DNA of 64,000 nt, taken from Argopecten irradians. Its lineage: Eukaryota; Mollusca; Bivalvia; Pectinida; Pectinidae. The translations under genes were made by a program, and so were the position numbers. How positions within the stretch are numbered: position 1 is the stretch's first letter; every line of letters starts with the position of its first letter. A model generated the notes under the pieces. It did no database searches. It saw only the letters and a list, made by a program, of their open reading frames with translations, and was not told the DNA's origin. The stretch lies in contig NC_091138.1 in NCBI RefSeq assembly GCF_041381155.1, positions 32,543,604-32,607,603 on the forward strand, in the 5' to 3' direction. This document shows, one piece after another, positions 1-14,300 of this stretch.

Positions 1-585
1 TCCTTCATCTGATGGCCATCACTGGTTCAATTATCCATACATACCATATGGTGCTGCAGTGGACTCACTGTTAACCATGAAACTATTAGAGTATACCTGT
101 GTTTTTTTAAGTGTTACCAAAACGCAAACTTTTAATAGGAAGTGAGCAAGAAAAGAGTTGTGCAGCTGTTTAGTTGTGTATTGTTTTACTCTTTGCTGGT
201 AAGTTGCAAAAAAACACACACAAAAACAAAAACAAACAAACAAAAATAAAAAAAATCCACTAATAACATATTTTTGTATAAGTGTATGTTGTGGTTACAT
301 TGGTATACATATAGAAATAACAAGTTGCTATGATTTAATTACATATGTCCCAAAATTATATGAGTTTAATGTTATTATATTATATTATATATATATCTGA
401 GCCAAATTTGAATAATTGTCTCATTTGACTAATGTACATATTAAGAGTAATCCATCTTATGATAATCAATTATCAATTTATCGGTTGGTATGTATTGTTT
501 TTATACAACTAGGCCCTATAGTAATATTTTAACTAATTTGCACATTAAGAGTTGTACATTTCATAAAATGTGTGTCTATTTACAG

Positions 586-968
586 TGGTGTATCTGATCG
601 CCTGGCTTCCCTACACCATTGTATCCTTCTATCAAGCCTTTCTCGCTCCAGAATATATCCCGTTGATAGTAACTGGACTACCACCGGTTTTTGCTAAGTG
701 CAGTGCAGCGCTCAACCCTATTGCGTACATTGGAACAAACAAACAGTTCAGAATGGCATTCTACGAATTAATGCCTGAAGGAATGAAGAAAACAATGATC
801 AAGAGAGAGGAAGACGCCATGCGATCTTCGTCTGATTCTGACGACAATAAAAAGACCGCCAGAAAACCAACTCAAGTAGCACCTGCGGCTGTGGACGACG
901 GGGCGTCACAAGGGGAGAAAACTGCAGTGGAAGACATATCGCCTCCTCAATCCCAGGCTGTGGCTTAG
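586..968 (+). CDS. Opsin, last coding exon (TM6-TM7 and cytoplasmic tail)
   Basis: This is the C-terminal exon of a retinal-binding GPCR. The splice acceptor is the AG ending at 585, and the exon begins with the last two bases of a codon. The protein reads TM6 (YLIAWLPYTIVSF), a short loop, then TM7 with PVFAKCSAALNPIAY. The lysine at 696-698 sits where opsins carry the Schiff-base lysine, and NPIAY (714-728) is the NPxxY motif. NKQFRMAF then matches the helix-8 start, followed by a polar Ser/Asp/Lys-rich tail of about 65 residues ending at TAG (966-968). The lysine and NPxxY make an opsin nearly certain among class A GPCRs. The subtype (Go-, Gq-, xenopsin or other) cannot be settled from this exon. 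Upstream exons lie outside the window on the left. Confidence 0.9.
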
Positions 969-2399
969 CTCTGGAGATTATTCCCGTACAACATGTTTAC
1001 TAGAAAAGCAGTCATCACCATTAATATATGGTAAATGGAAGTTATATAAACAGCATCTATGAACCTCTATTCTTTGACATTTGCAACACTTCCAAGTTAG
1101 TCTGATCGAAAGCGCTATATCGTAAGGATGATAAGCAGTACTTACGCCCTTACCAATGCAATTTGTCAAGAGCACATTGTATAAACTATCATAAGATTAA
1201 AAAACATAGCATACAACTCTGCCTGACAAGTATATTCTAATTCAGAGCATGTAATTACTTTGTTAAAAAAATAACCTTGACCAGTACGTGATAGTTCAGA
1301 GCATGAAACGTTTCAAGGGAGGTTATAGGAAACGGTCCTTACATTGTGGACGAGACAACCGCTATCAGCAGTCACTCGTCTGCAAGAGCCCAATCGTCCT
1401 TGTGAAACCATCGATGTTTGTCGATGACTGAGTCTCTTCCCTGAGTGATAACGATATCACAACCGTCTGCCACCTCGTAATTGAAAAATCCCTGACATTT
1501 CCGCTGGGTTTACAAAAATCCGAATGTCCGTCACGAATGATTCAAAGCTCTAAGATCTATCACTTATGTATAACTTCTAATATGTTTGTGTCCTATGTCA
1601 GTCCCTTAGCCCCAGGGAGTTTAAAACCCCAATTTGTCCTTTTGTGGTGTTATATTTATGATCATCCACTCTCTTTCACTTAATATTTGTAGAACATTGA
1701 TTTCCCTTATCATAGACAGGGATATCCGCAATTTATTGGTGTGAATTAGACATCTTTTCTATCAATCCTACCCGAGAGGTCAAGTAAATAGAGAAATTAA
1801 TACGATACCTATTCCTACTCACTTTCATAGAGGACCAAGCAACCCCTGGTACGTCAGTTCATATGTATACACTCCACCTTATTACATGATTGAACACGTT
1901 ATTTTGCTACAACTGTTGTAATCTTTGGGCCAATGAATAAACATAGGAAAATGATTCTGACAGGACTTGCTTACTTTTAAGTCCACGTCAAGAAATCTGG
2001 AAGCAGCAATTTGATTGGTGAAAATGAAAGGTCATCGAAATGTGACCTCATATGTTATGTTGTTAGATCTTTTATGAAATGGAGTGGGTATAAGGATATG
2101 GATTTAAATCAGATTGTGAACTTCAGGGTTGTCAAAGTTTCACCTTATTTTATGACCAGGGGGTGGAATAATAACATTTTACCAAAGGGTTCTTCTTAAT
2201 CTCATTTCATCTGACAAATATTAGATATACACGTAATTTGACAAAATTATCTCTCTTCCATCCAATTTCCTCATAGTAGGACTTTTTTATCATGGTTTTG
2301 ATATATGAGAGATGATATCGGTCGATGATATAAGATGAGTGAGAATGTATTGAAAATGTGACCAATTTGATCTGGGTCACGCGAGACACACGAGAGAGA
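969..2399. other. Opsin 3' flank and intergenic DNA
   Basis: This AT-rich stretch has no convincing coding exon or repeat. It should hold the opsin 3' UTR. An AATAAA hexamer at 1936-1941 is a possible polyadenylation signal, but nothing else supports it. Short open frames here have no family resemblance. Confidence 0.5.
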
Positions 2400-3145
2400 T
2401 ATAATCAGTCAATGGAATAAGTGATGGAACTGTCAGTGTAGTCAATGTTATTACACCTGAGATAGAAGACCTCTGTCAATGCCGACAATATTGTAACACG
2501 TGAGAAATGACCTCAGACAATGTAGTCAATGTTATAACATGTGTGAGAGATGCCCTTATTTAATTATGTTATAACATGTGATAGAGATGACCTCAGTCAG
2601 TGTAGTAGTCAATGTTATAACACGTGAGAGATGCCCTTATTTAATTATGTTATAACATGTGAGAGAGATGACCTCAGTCAATGTAGTAGTCAATGTTATA
2701 ACATGTGTGAGAGATGCCCTTATTTAATTATGTTATAACATGTGATAGAGATGACCTCAGTCAGTGTAGTAGTCAATGTTATAACATGTGTGAGAGATGC
2801 CCTTATTTAATTATGTTATAACATGTGATAGAGATGACCTCAGTCAGTGTAGTAGTCAATGTTATAACACGTGAGAGATGCCCTTATTTAATTATGTTAT
2901 AACATGTGAGACAGATGACATCAGTCAATGTATCAGTAGTCAATGTTATAACACGTGAGAGACGCCCTTATTTAATTATGTTGTAACATGTAAGAGAGAT
3001 GACATCAGTCAATGTATCAGTAGTCAATGTTATAACATGCGAGATGAGAAAGATGACCTCCGTTAATGTAGTCAATGTTATAACATGTGTAAGAGATGTC
3101 CTTATTTAATTATATTATAACGCGTGAGAGAGATGACCTTAGTAA
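2400..3145. repeat. Tandem array, unit about 83 bp
   Basis: About eight imperfect copies of an 83-bp unit. Each unit holds two related half-units containing TTATAACATGTGAGAGATG-like sequence, separated by TTATTTAATTATG. Copies differ by CAYGTG/CACGTG changes and by small indels such as GTAGTAG versus ATCAGTAG. Diverged pieces reappear at about 3840-3900, so the insertion at about 3148-3830 appears to have split the array. Confidence 0.85.
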
Positions 3146-3147
3146 TA

Positions 3148-3285
3148 GAGAATACATGGTTAATATCTTACAATACAAGGTTTATTTTGGAAAGCCGAGA
3201 TGACGAGGCTTTGCCGAGTCATCTCGGCTTTCCGTGTCGAGCACCAAAATAAAACTTTTATTGTAAGATACTAACCGTGTATTCT
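3148..3285. repeat. Long palindrome (fold-back repeat)
   Basis: Two arms of about 60 bases are inverted around a short centre near 3208-3222. The left arm runs through GGTTAATATCTTACAATA, TTTATTTTGG and GGAAAGCCGAGATGAC. The right arm returns GTCATCTCGGCTTTCC, CCAAAATAAAA and TATTGTAAGATACTAACC. The arms are not perfect: the right arm carries about ten extra bases (GTGTCGAGCA). Such structures are typical of fold-back or MITE elements. Confidence 0.8.
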
Positions 3286-3830
3286 GTTTATCCTGCAACC
3301 ATTATGGCATTCAAAACGAAAGCAAATTGACAGTTCCTTACTTTGTTTCGCTCGAAGCGAGACGCTTCTTTGATGCGGAGGTAAAGATTCATTCACTTAA
3401 CCGAATGAGAGTGTACTCCTTTTTACTGCCGTGGGAAATAAATAAGCGCATTCACAAACAGAAACCGTAATTCTATTCAGTGTGATATATCACTGAAAGA
3501 AAATGAAAATACTCAAATAACAATAAATACCCATTAAAGAATTACTTAACAATACATACCTTTGTCATGAGCCAAGAAAAAGACGACACCGCCATACGAG
3601 ATTTTCGATATCGTAAAAATTGTGACGTCACGTTTTGGCAGGACTGAATGACGTTTCATTCACCGGAAGGTTCAAGTTCTGGGTCAACTTAGAAAAAGTT
3701 CCGTCAGATATGGAACAAATTCACGTGATCGTATTGACGGATAAAGCATATCGTATTGACGGATAAAGCACAAGTTTATCCGGCAGTAGTTATCGGTCAG
3801 TATGTGGGACAGCTGCAGGATAAAATGTTT
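3286..3830. mobile_element. Probable non-autonomous insertion adjoining the palindrome
   Basis: The 83-bp array stops before 3148 and resumes after about 3840, so 3148-3830 behaves as one insert. TTATCCTGCA near 3288 is matched by its inverse TGCAGGATAA near 3815, a weak 10-bp terminal inverted repeat. The segment also contains a direct repeat of CGTATTGACGGATAAAGCA (about 3730-3770). No coding sequence or clear target duplication is seen, and the family is not recognised. Confidence 0.5.
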
Positions 3831-3835
3831 TAATA

Positions 3836-5345
3836 CGCCAGTGAGATGATCAGTCAATGTTATAACATCTGAAAAATAAACTTAGTCAATGTAAGGACAA
3901 GACAGAAAAAGAGCGAGAGATGTAATTAATGTAAAATATTTTAGATATATAATATTGGTATATTATAAATAACGAGCCTGAGAGATGGTAGTTGTAGATG
4001 TTATAATACGTGGGAGGTGTTATTGATAGTGTTTATTAGTGATTGTTTACATATAATCAAGCTGAGCCTGTAAACAGTGTTGTTGGTACATTTAGTGATG
4101 TATATATGTATATATATCAATTTCAATCATGGATCAATCGACGACGCCTTTATGTAAATACTTTGAATGGTGGATCATATGTCAAGATACTTATAGTTTG
4201 ACAACCCTCTTCCTATCCTCGATATTCCAGGATTTACTATCACCATCGATATATCCGCCCTTTGATTACGTCCAATGAAAACTGGTGTCAGTTCAGAAAA
4301 AAAACCCTGACCAATCACAGGCTTGTACTTCCTTTGAATATTTCGGAGACAGCGATTCCCAATTCCAAACCCACACAGTCAACCACAGTGTACCGTTCAT
4401 CAAATATTTTGATATAAGGACCAAATCACCCGTCTCATCTGCTGTGACAGTGTAGATACCCCTGAAATTTCGAGGATCGATGCCATTCTTCATAGTTTAT
4501 ATTGCTAACTAGAACGGATAACTGTGTTTTGTAAGTACATTATATGTAACTATGTTTTGTCCTAAACAATGGGAAAACGATCATGAAACTATTCCAAATA
4601 ATGAGTTTAATTTGAGTTTTCTTAGTCATGTGTCATTATTTATAGTGATCAAGTTTCCGAAAGTCTTTGAAATAGCAAAAAATAAAAATTCCCGCGAAAA
4701 TAAATGGCTCGTTATTTTGTGTAACAAACGAGGCATTATTATGTTATGTACCATAATTATAATACATTTGTACACGGATCACAACTTAATTGTTGTAAAT
4801 GTATATCAGAAGTAAATAAACAATAACAATACATCCACAGTCTATTCGTGTTCATTTCTGATTGGGTAAAAACACCCCCACTGTACTGACATACTGAACT
4901 TGCTAAATATGCTTAATAGTATGGAGCTTTAACACAAACATCCAAGTGTACTCTGAATAAGTCGTGAAAATCTTAATATTTATCCTAATACATGAAGTTC
5001 AATAACAAGCTTGTAAAATTCCAAACTTATTGAGGAACTATTTGTTCTATGGAATCATTGCGTCGATTTATTCAGTCAAACAGAGACGGCGCTATAAATG
5101 GCGACGTCGATCAGAACATGTATGATTAGGCCAACAAAAATGCTTGTTACAAACGAATGTCACAAAACTTTCACTTATACTAAGTTACATAGCTTCTATA
5201 CAACACATACAATACCCGTCTGCAACAAAAACTACAGGCAAATTATTCCCTATACTGTCTTATAAATTGTCTAATCTATCTACAAACACCAAGTGTTAAA
5301 TGGGTAACATCAAAAGTAATCTATCTCACAATGTAATACAAAAGA
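3836..5345. other. Intergenic DNA without recognised genes
   Basis: Remnants of the 83-bp array occur at 3840-3900. The rest is AT-rich unique-looking sequence. A 66-codon open frame on the minus strand (4293-4493) looks mildly protein-like but has no recognisable motif and no supporting splice context. Confidence 0.5.
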
Positions 5346-5349
5346 CATA

Positions 5350-8300
5350 TTCCACAGCTGCCACCAAAACTAGTTATCTACATTTTAATCAATCCCCTCC
5401 ATACAACACAGACTACATAACCCACCGCTGTCATCAAAATGTGAGGATCTAACCCCTCCATACAACACAGACTACATAACCCACAACAAAATGTGAGGAT
5501 GTCATCAAAAAGACATATGTGAGGATCTAACCTCTCCATACAACACAGACTACATAACCCACAACTGTCATCAAAATGTGAGGATCTAACCTCTCCATAC
5601 AACACAGACTACATAACCCACAACTGTCATCAAAATGTGAGGATCTAACCTCTCCATACAACACAGACTACATAACCCACCACTGTCATCAAAATGTGAG
5701 GATCTAACCTCTCCATACAACACAGACTACATAACCCACAACTGTCATCAAAATGTAGGGATCTAACCTCTCCATACAACACAGACTACATAACCCACAA
5801 CTGTCATCAAAATGTGAGGATCTAACCTCTCCATACAACACAGACTACATAACCCACAACTGTCATCAAAATGTGAGGATCTAACCTCTCCATACAACAC
5901 AGACTACATAACCCACAACTGTCATCAAAATGTGAGGATCTAACCCCTCCACACAACACAGACTACATAACCCACAACTGTCATCAAAATGTGAGGATCT
6001 AACCCCTCCACACAACACAGACTACATAACCCACCGCTGTCATCAAAATGTGAGGATCTAACCCCTCCATACAACACAGACTACATAACCCACAACTGTC
6101 ATCAAAATGTGAGGATCTAACCTCTCCATACAACACAGACTACATAACCCACAACTGTCATCAAAATGTGAGGATCTAACCTCTCCATACAACACAGACT
6201 ACATAACCCACAACTGTCATCAAAATGTAGGGAACTAACCCCTCCATACAACACAGACTACATAACCCACAACTGTCATCAAAATGTGAGGATCTAACCC
6301 CTCCATACAACACAGACTACATAACCCACAACTGTCATCAAAATGTGAGGAACTAACCCCTCCATACAACACAGACTACATAACCCACAACTGTCATCAA
6401 AATGTAGGGAACTAACCCCTCCATACAACACAGACTACATAACCCACAACTGTCATCAAAATGTAGGGAACTAACCCCTCCATACAACACAGACTACATA
6501 ACCCACAACTGTCATCAAAATGTGAGGAACTAACCCCTCCATACAACACAGACTACATAACCCACAACTGTCATCAAAATGTAGGGAACTAACCCCTCCA
6601 TACAACACAGACTACATAACCCACAACTGTCATCAAAATGTGAGGATCTAACCTCTCCATACAACACAGACTACATAACCCACAACTGTCATCAAAATGT
6701 GAGGAACTAACCCCTCCACACAACACAGACTACATAACCCACAACTGTCATCAAAATGTGAGGATCTAACCTCTCCATACAACACAGACTACATAACCCA
6801 CCGCTGTCATCAAAATGTGAGGATCTAACCTCTCCATACAACACAGACTACATAACCCACCGCTGTCATCAAAATGTGAGGAACTAACCCCTCCACACAA
6901 CACAGACTACATAACCCACAACTGTCATCAAAATGTGAGGATCTAACCTCTCCATACAACACAGACTACATAACCCACCGCTGTCATCAAAATGTGAGGA
7001 TCTAACCCCTCCATACAACACAGACTACATAACCCACAACTGTCATCAAAATGTGAGGATCTAACCCCTCCATACAACACAGACTACATAACCCACAACT
7101 GTCATCAAAATGTGAGGATCTAACCCTCCATACAACACAGACTACATAACCCACACTGTCATCAAAATGTGAGGACTAACCCCTCCATACAACACAGACT
7201 ACATAACCCACAACTGTCATCAAAATGTGAGGATCTACACCACCTCCATACACCGCATCAAATGTGAGGACTAACTCATACAACACAGACTACATAACCC
7301 ACAACTGTCATCAAAATGTGAGGATCTAACCCTCCATACAACACAGACTACATAACCCACAACTGTCATCAAAATGTGAGGAACTAACCCCTCCACACAA
7401 CACAGACTACATAACCCACAACTGTCATCAAAATGTGAGGAACTAACCTCTCCACACAACACAGACTACATAACCCACCGCTGTCATCAAAATGTGAGGA
7501 TCTAACCTCTCCATACAACACAGACTACATAACCCACAACTGTCATCAAAATGTGAGGATCTAACCTCTCCATACAACACAGACTACATAACCCACCGCT
7601 GTCATCAAAATGTGAGGAACTAACCCCTCCATACAACACAGACTACATAACCCACAACTGTCATCAAAATGTGAGGATCTAACCTCTCCATACAACACAG
7701 ACTACATAACCCACAACTGTCATCAAAATGTGAGGAACTAACCCCTCCATACAACACAGACTACATAACCCACAACTGTCATCAAAATGTGAGGATCTAA
7801 CCTCTCCATACAACACAGACTACATAACCCACAACTGTCATCAAAATGTGAGGATCTAACCTCTCCATACAACACAGACTACATAACCCACAACTGTCAT
7901 CAAAATGTGAGGATCTAACCTCTCCATACAACACAGACTACATAACCCACAACTGTCATCAAAATGTGAGGATCTAACCTCTCCATACAACACAGACTAC
8001 ATAACCCACCGCTGTCATCAAAATGTGAGGATCTAACCCCTCCATACAACACAGACTACATAACCCACCGCTGTCATCAAAATGTGAGGATCTAACCTCT
8101 CCATACAACACAGACTACATAACCCACCCAACTGTCATCAAAATGTGAGGATCTAACCTCTCCACACAACACAGACTACATAACCCACCGCTGTCATCAA
8201 AATGTGAGGATCTAACCTCTCCATACAACACAGACTACATAACCCACAACTGTCATCAAAATGTGAGGATCTAACCTCTCCATACAACACAGACTACATA

Positions 8301-11300
8301 ACCCACCGCTGTCATCAAAATGTGAGGATCTAACCTCTCCATACAACACAGACTACATAACCCACAACTGTCATCAAAATGTGAGGATCTAACCTCTCCA
8401 TACAACACAGACTACATAACCCACCGCTGTCATCAAAATGTGAGGATCTAACCTCTCCATACAACACAGACTACATAACCCACAACTGTCATCAAAATGT
8501 GAGGATCTAACCTCTCCATACAACACAGACTACATAACCCACAACTGTCATCAAAATGTGAGGAACTAACCCCTCCATACAACACAGACTACATAACCCA
8601 CAACTGTCATCAAAATGTGAGGATCTAACCTCTCCATACAACACAGACTACATAACCCACAACTGTCATCAAAATGTGAGGAACTAACCCCTCCATACAA
8701 CACAGACTACATAACCCACAACTGTCATCAAAATGTGAGGATCTAACCTCTCCATACAACACAGACTACATAACCCACAACTGTCATCAAAATGTGAGGA
8801 TCTATCACTCCATACAACACAGACTACATAACCCACAACTGTCATCAAAATGTGAGGATCTAACCTCTCCATACAACACAGACTACATAACCCACAACTG
8901 TCATCAAAATGTGAGGATCTAACCTCTCCATACAACACAGACTACATAACCCACAACTGTCATCAAAATGTGAGGATCTAACCTCTCCATACAACACAGA
9001 CTACATAACCCACAACTGTCATCAAAATGTGAGGATCTAACCTCTCCATACAACACAGACTACATAACCCACAACTGTCATCAAAATGTGAGGATCTAAC
9101 CTCTCCATACAACACAGACTACATAACCCACAACTGTCATCAAAATGTGAGGATCTAACCTCTCCATACAACACAGACTACATAACCCACAACTGTCATC
9201 AAAATGTGAGGATCTAACCCCTCCATACAACACAGACTACATAACCCACAACTGTCATCAAAATGTGAGGATCTAACCTCTCCATACAACACAGACTACA
9301 TAACCCACAACTGTCATCAAAATGTGAGGATCTAACCCCTCCATACAACACAGACTACATAACCCACAACTGTCATCAAAATGTGAGGATCTAACCCCTC
9401 CATACAACACAGACTACATAACCCACAACTGTCATCAAAATGTGAGGATCTAACCTCTCCATACAACACAGACTACATAACCCACAACTGTCATCAAAAT
9501 GTGAGGATCTAACCTCTCCATACAACACAGACTACATAACCCACAACTGTCATCAAAATGTGAGGATCTAACCCCTCCATACAACACAGACTACATAACC
9601 CACAACTGTCATCAAAATGTGAGGAACTAACCCCTCCATACAACACAGACTACATAACCCACAACTGTCATCAAAATGTGAGGATCTAACCTCTCCATAC
9701 AACACAGACTACATAACCCACAACTGTCATCAAAATGTGAGGATCTAACCCCTCCATACAACACAGACTACATAACCCACAACTGTCATCAAAATGTAGG
9801 GATCTAACCCCTCCATACAACACAGACTACATAACCCACAACTGTCATCAAAATGTGAGGATCTAACCTCTCCATACAACACAGACTACATAACCCACAA
9901 CTGTCATCAAAATGTGAGGAACTAACCCCTCCATACAACACAGACTACATAACCCACAACTGTCATCAAAATGTGAGGATCTAACCTCTCCATACAACAC
10001 AGACTACATAACCCACAACTGTCATCAAAATGTGAGGATCTAACCCCTCCATACAACACAGACTACATAACCCACAACTGTCATCAAAATGTGAGGATCT
10101 AACCTCTCCATACAACACAGACTACATAACCCACAACTGTCATCAAAATGTGAGGATCTAACCCCTCCATACAACACAGACTACATAACCCACAACTGTC
10201 ATCAAAATGTGAGGAACTAACCCCTCCATACAACACAGACTACATAACCCACAACTGTCATCAAAATGTGAGGATCTAACCTCTCCATACAACACAGACT
10301 ACATAACCCACAACTGTCATCAAAATGTAGGGAACTAACCCCTCCATACAACACAGACTACATAACCCACAACTGTCATCAAAATGTGAGGATCTAACCC
10401 CTCCATACAACACAGACTACATAACCCACAACTGTCATCAAAATGTGAGGAACTAACCCCTCCATACAACACAGACTACATTAACCCACAAACTGTCATC
10501 AAAATGTGAGGAACTAACCCCTCCACACAACACAGACTACATAACCCACAACTGTCATCAAAATGTGAGGATCTAACCTCTCCATACAACACAGACTACA
10601 TAACCCACCGCTGTCATCAAAATGTGAGGAACTAACCCCTCCATACAACACAGACTACATAACCCACCGCTGTCATCAAAATGTGAGGATCTAACCCCTC
10701 CATACAACACAGACTACATAACCCACAACTGTCATCAAAATGTGAGGATCTAACCCCTCCATACAACACAGACTACATAACCCACAACTGTCATCAAAAT
10801 GTGAGGATCTAACCTCTCCATACAACACAGACTACATAACCCACAACTGTCATCAAAATGTGAGGATCTATCACTCCATACAACACAGACTACATAACCC
10901 ACAACTGTCATCAAAATGTGAGGATCTAACCTCTCCATACAACACAGACTACATAACCCACCGCTGTCATCAAAATGTGAGGATCTAACCTCTCCATACA
11001 ACACAGACTACATAACCCACCGCTGTCATCAAAATGTGAGGATCTAACCTCTCCACACAACACAGACTACATAACCCACAACTGTCATCAAAATGTGAGG
11101 ATCTAACCTCTCCATACAACACAGACTACATAACCCACACTGTCATCAAAATGTGAGGATCTAACCTCTCCATACAACACAGACTACATAACCCACAACT
11201 GTCATCAAAATGTGAGGATCTAACCTCTCCATACAACACAGACTACATAACCCACAACTGTCATCAAAATGTGAGGATCTAACCTCTCCATACAACACAG

Positions 11301-14300
11301 ACTACATAACCCACAACTGTCATCAAAATGTGAGGATCTAACCTCTCCATACAACACAGACTACATAACCCACAACTGTCATCAAAATGTGAGGATCTAA
11401 CCTCTCCATACAACACAGACTACATAACCCACAACTGTCATCAAAATGTGAGGATCTAACCTCTCCATACAACACAACACAGACTACATAACCCACAACT
11501 GTCATCAAAATGTGAGGATCTAACCTCTCCATACAACACAGACTACATAACCCACAACTGTCATCAAAATGTGAGGATCTAACCTCTCCATACAACACAG
11601 ACTACATAACCCACACTGTCATCAAAATGTGAGGATCTAACCTCTCCATACAACACAGACTACAAACCCACCACTGTCATCAAAATGTGAGGATCTAACC
11701 TCTCCATACAACACAGACTACATAACCCACAACTGTCATCAAAATGTGAGGATCTAACCCCTCCATACAACACAGACTACATAACCCACCACTGTCATCA
11801 AAAATGTGAGGATCTAACCTCTCCATACAACACAGACTACATAACCCACAACTGTCATCAAAATGTGAGGATCTAACCTCTCCATACAACACAGACTACA
11901 TAACCCACAACTGTCATCAAAATGTGAGGATCTAACCCCTCCATACAACACAGACTACATAACCCACAACTGTCATCAAAATGTGAGGATCTAACCTCTC
12001 CATACAACACAGACTACATAACCCACAACTGTCATCAAAATGTGAGGATCTAACCTCTCCATACAACACAGACTACATAACCCACAACTGTCATCAAAAT
12101 GTGAGGATCTAACCCCTCCATACAACACAGACTACATAACCCACAACTGTCATCAAAATGTGAGGATCTAACCCTCCATACAACACAGACTACATAACCC
12201 ACAACTGTCATCAAAATGTGAGGATCTAACCTCTCCATACAACACAGACTACATAACCCACAACTGTCATCAAAATGTGAGGATCTAACCCTCTCCATAC
12301 AACACAGACTACATAACCCACAACTGTCATCAAAATGTGAGGATCTAACCCCTCCATACAACACAGACTACATAACCCACAACTGTCATCAAAATGTGAG
12401 GATCTAAACCCTCCATACAACACAGACTACATAACCCACAACTGTCATCAAAATGTGAGGATCTAACCCCTCCATACAACACAGACTACATAACCCACAA
12501 CTGTCATCAAAATGTGAGGATCTAACCTCTCCATACAACACAGACTACATAACCCACAACTGTCATCAAAATGTGAGGATCTAACCCCTCCATACAACAC
12601 AGACTACATAACCCACAACTGTCATCAAAATGTGAGGATCTAACCCCTCCATACAACACAGACTACATAACCCACAACTGTCATCAAAATGTGAGGATCT
12701 AACCTCTCCATACAACACAGACTACATAACCCACAACTGTCATCAAAATGTGAGGATCTAACCCTCCATACAACACAGACTACATAACCCACAACTGTCA
12801 TCAAAATGTGAGGATCTAACCCCTCCATACAACACAGACTACATAACCCACAACTGTCATCAAAATGTGAGGATCTAACCTCTCCATACAACACAGACTA
12901 CATAACCCACAACTGTCATCAAAATGTGAGGATCTAACCCCTCCATACAACACAGACTACATAACCCACAACTGTCATCAAAATGTGAGGATCTAACCTC
13001 TCCATACAACACAGACTACATAACCCACACTGTCATCAAAATGTGAGGATCTAACCCCTCCATACAACACAGACTACATAACCCCACTGTCATCAAAATG
13101 TGAGGATCTAACCTCTCCATACAACACAGACTACATAACCCACAACTGTCATCAAAATGTGAGGATCTAACCCCTCCATACAACACAGACTACATAACCC
13201 ACAACTGTCATCAAAATGTGAGGATCTAACCCCTCCATACAACACAGACTACATAACCCACCACTGTCATCAAAATGTGAGGATCTAACCTCTCCATACA
13301 ACACAGACTACATAACCCACCACTGTCATCAAAATGTGAGGATCTAACCTCTCCCCATACAACACAGACTACATAACCCACAACTGTCATCAAAATGTGA
13401 GGATCTAACCTCTCCATACAACACAGACTACATAACCCACAACTGTCATCAAAATGTGAGGATCTAACCCCTCCATACAACACAGACTACATAACCCACA
13501 ACTGTCATCAAAATGTGAGGATCTAACCCTCTCACACAACACAGACTACATAACCCACAACTGTCATCAAAATGTGAGGATCTAACCTCCATACAACACA
13601 GACTACATAACCCACAACTGTCATCAAAATGTGAGGATCTAACCTCTCCATACAACACAGACTACATAACCCACCACAACTGTCATCAAAATGTGAGGAT
13701 CTAACCTCTCCATACAACACAGACTACATAACCCACAACTGTCATCAAAATGTGAGGATCTAACCTCTCCATACAACACAGACTACATAACCCACAACTG
13801 TCATCAAAATGTGAGGATCTAACCCCTCCATACAACACAGACTACATAACCCACCACTGTCATCAAAATGTGAGGATCTAACCCTCTCATACAACACAGA
13901 CTACATAACCCACAACTGTCATCAAAATGTGAGGATCTAACCCCTCCATACAACACAGACTACATAACCCACAACTGTCATCAAAATGTGAGGATCTAAC
14001 CTCTCCATACAACACAGACTACATAACCCACAACTGTCATCAAAATGTGAGGATCTAACCCCTCCATACAACACAGACTACATAACCCACAACTGTCATC
14101 AAAATGTGAGGATCTAACCCCTCCATACAACACAGACTACATAACCCACAACTGTCATCAAAATGTGAGGATCTAACCCCTCCATACAACACAGACTACA
14201 TAACCCACAACTGTCATCAAAATGTGAGGATCTAACCCCTCCATACAACACAGACTACATAACCCACAACTGTCATCAAAATGTGAGGATCTAACCCCTC

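Noticed and set aside
4293-4493. 66-codon minus-strand open frame
   Set aside because: It is mildly protein-like but has no recognised motif, no flanking splice sites in context and no neighbouring exons.
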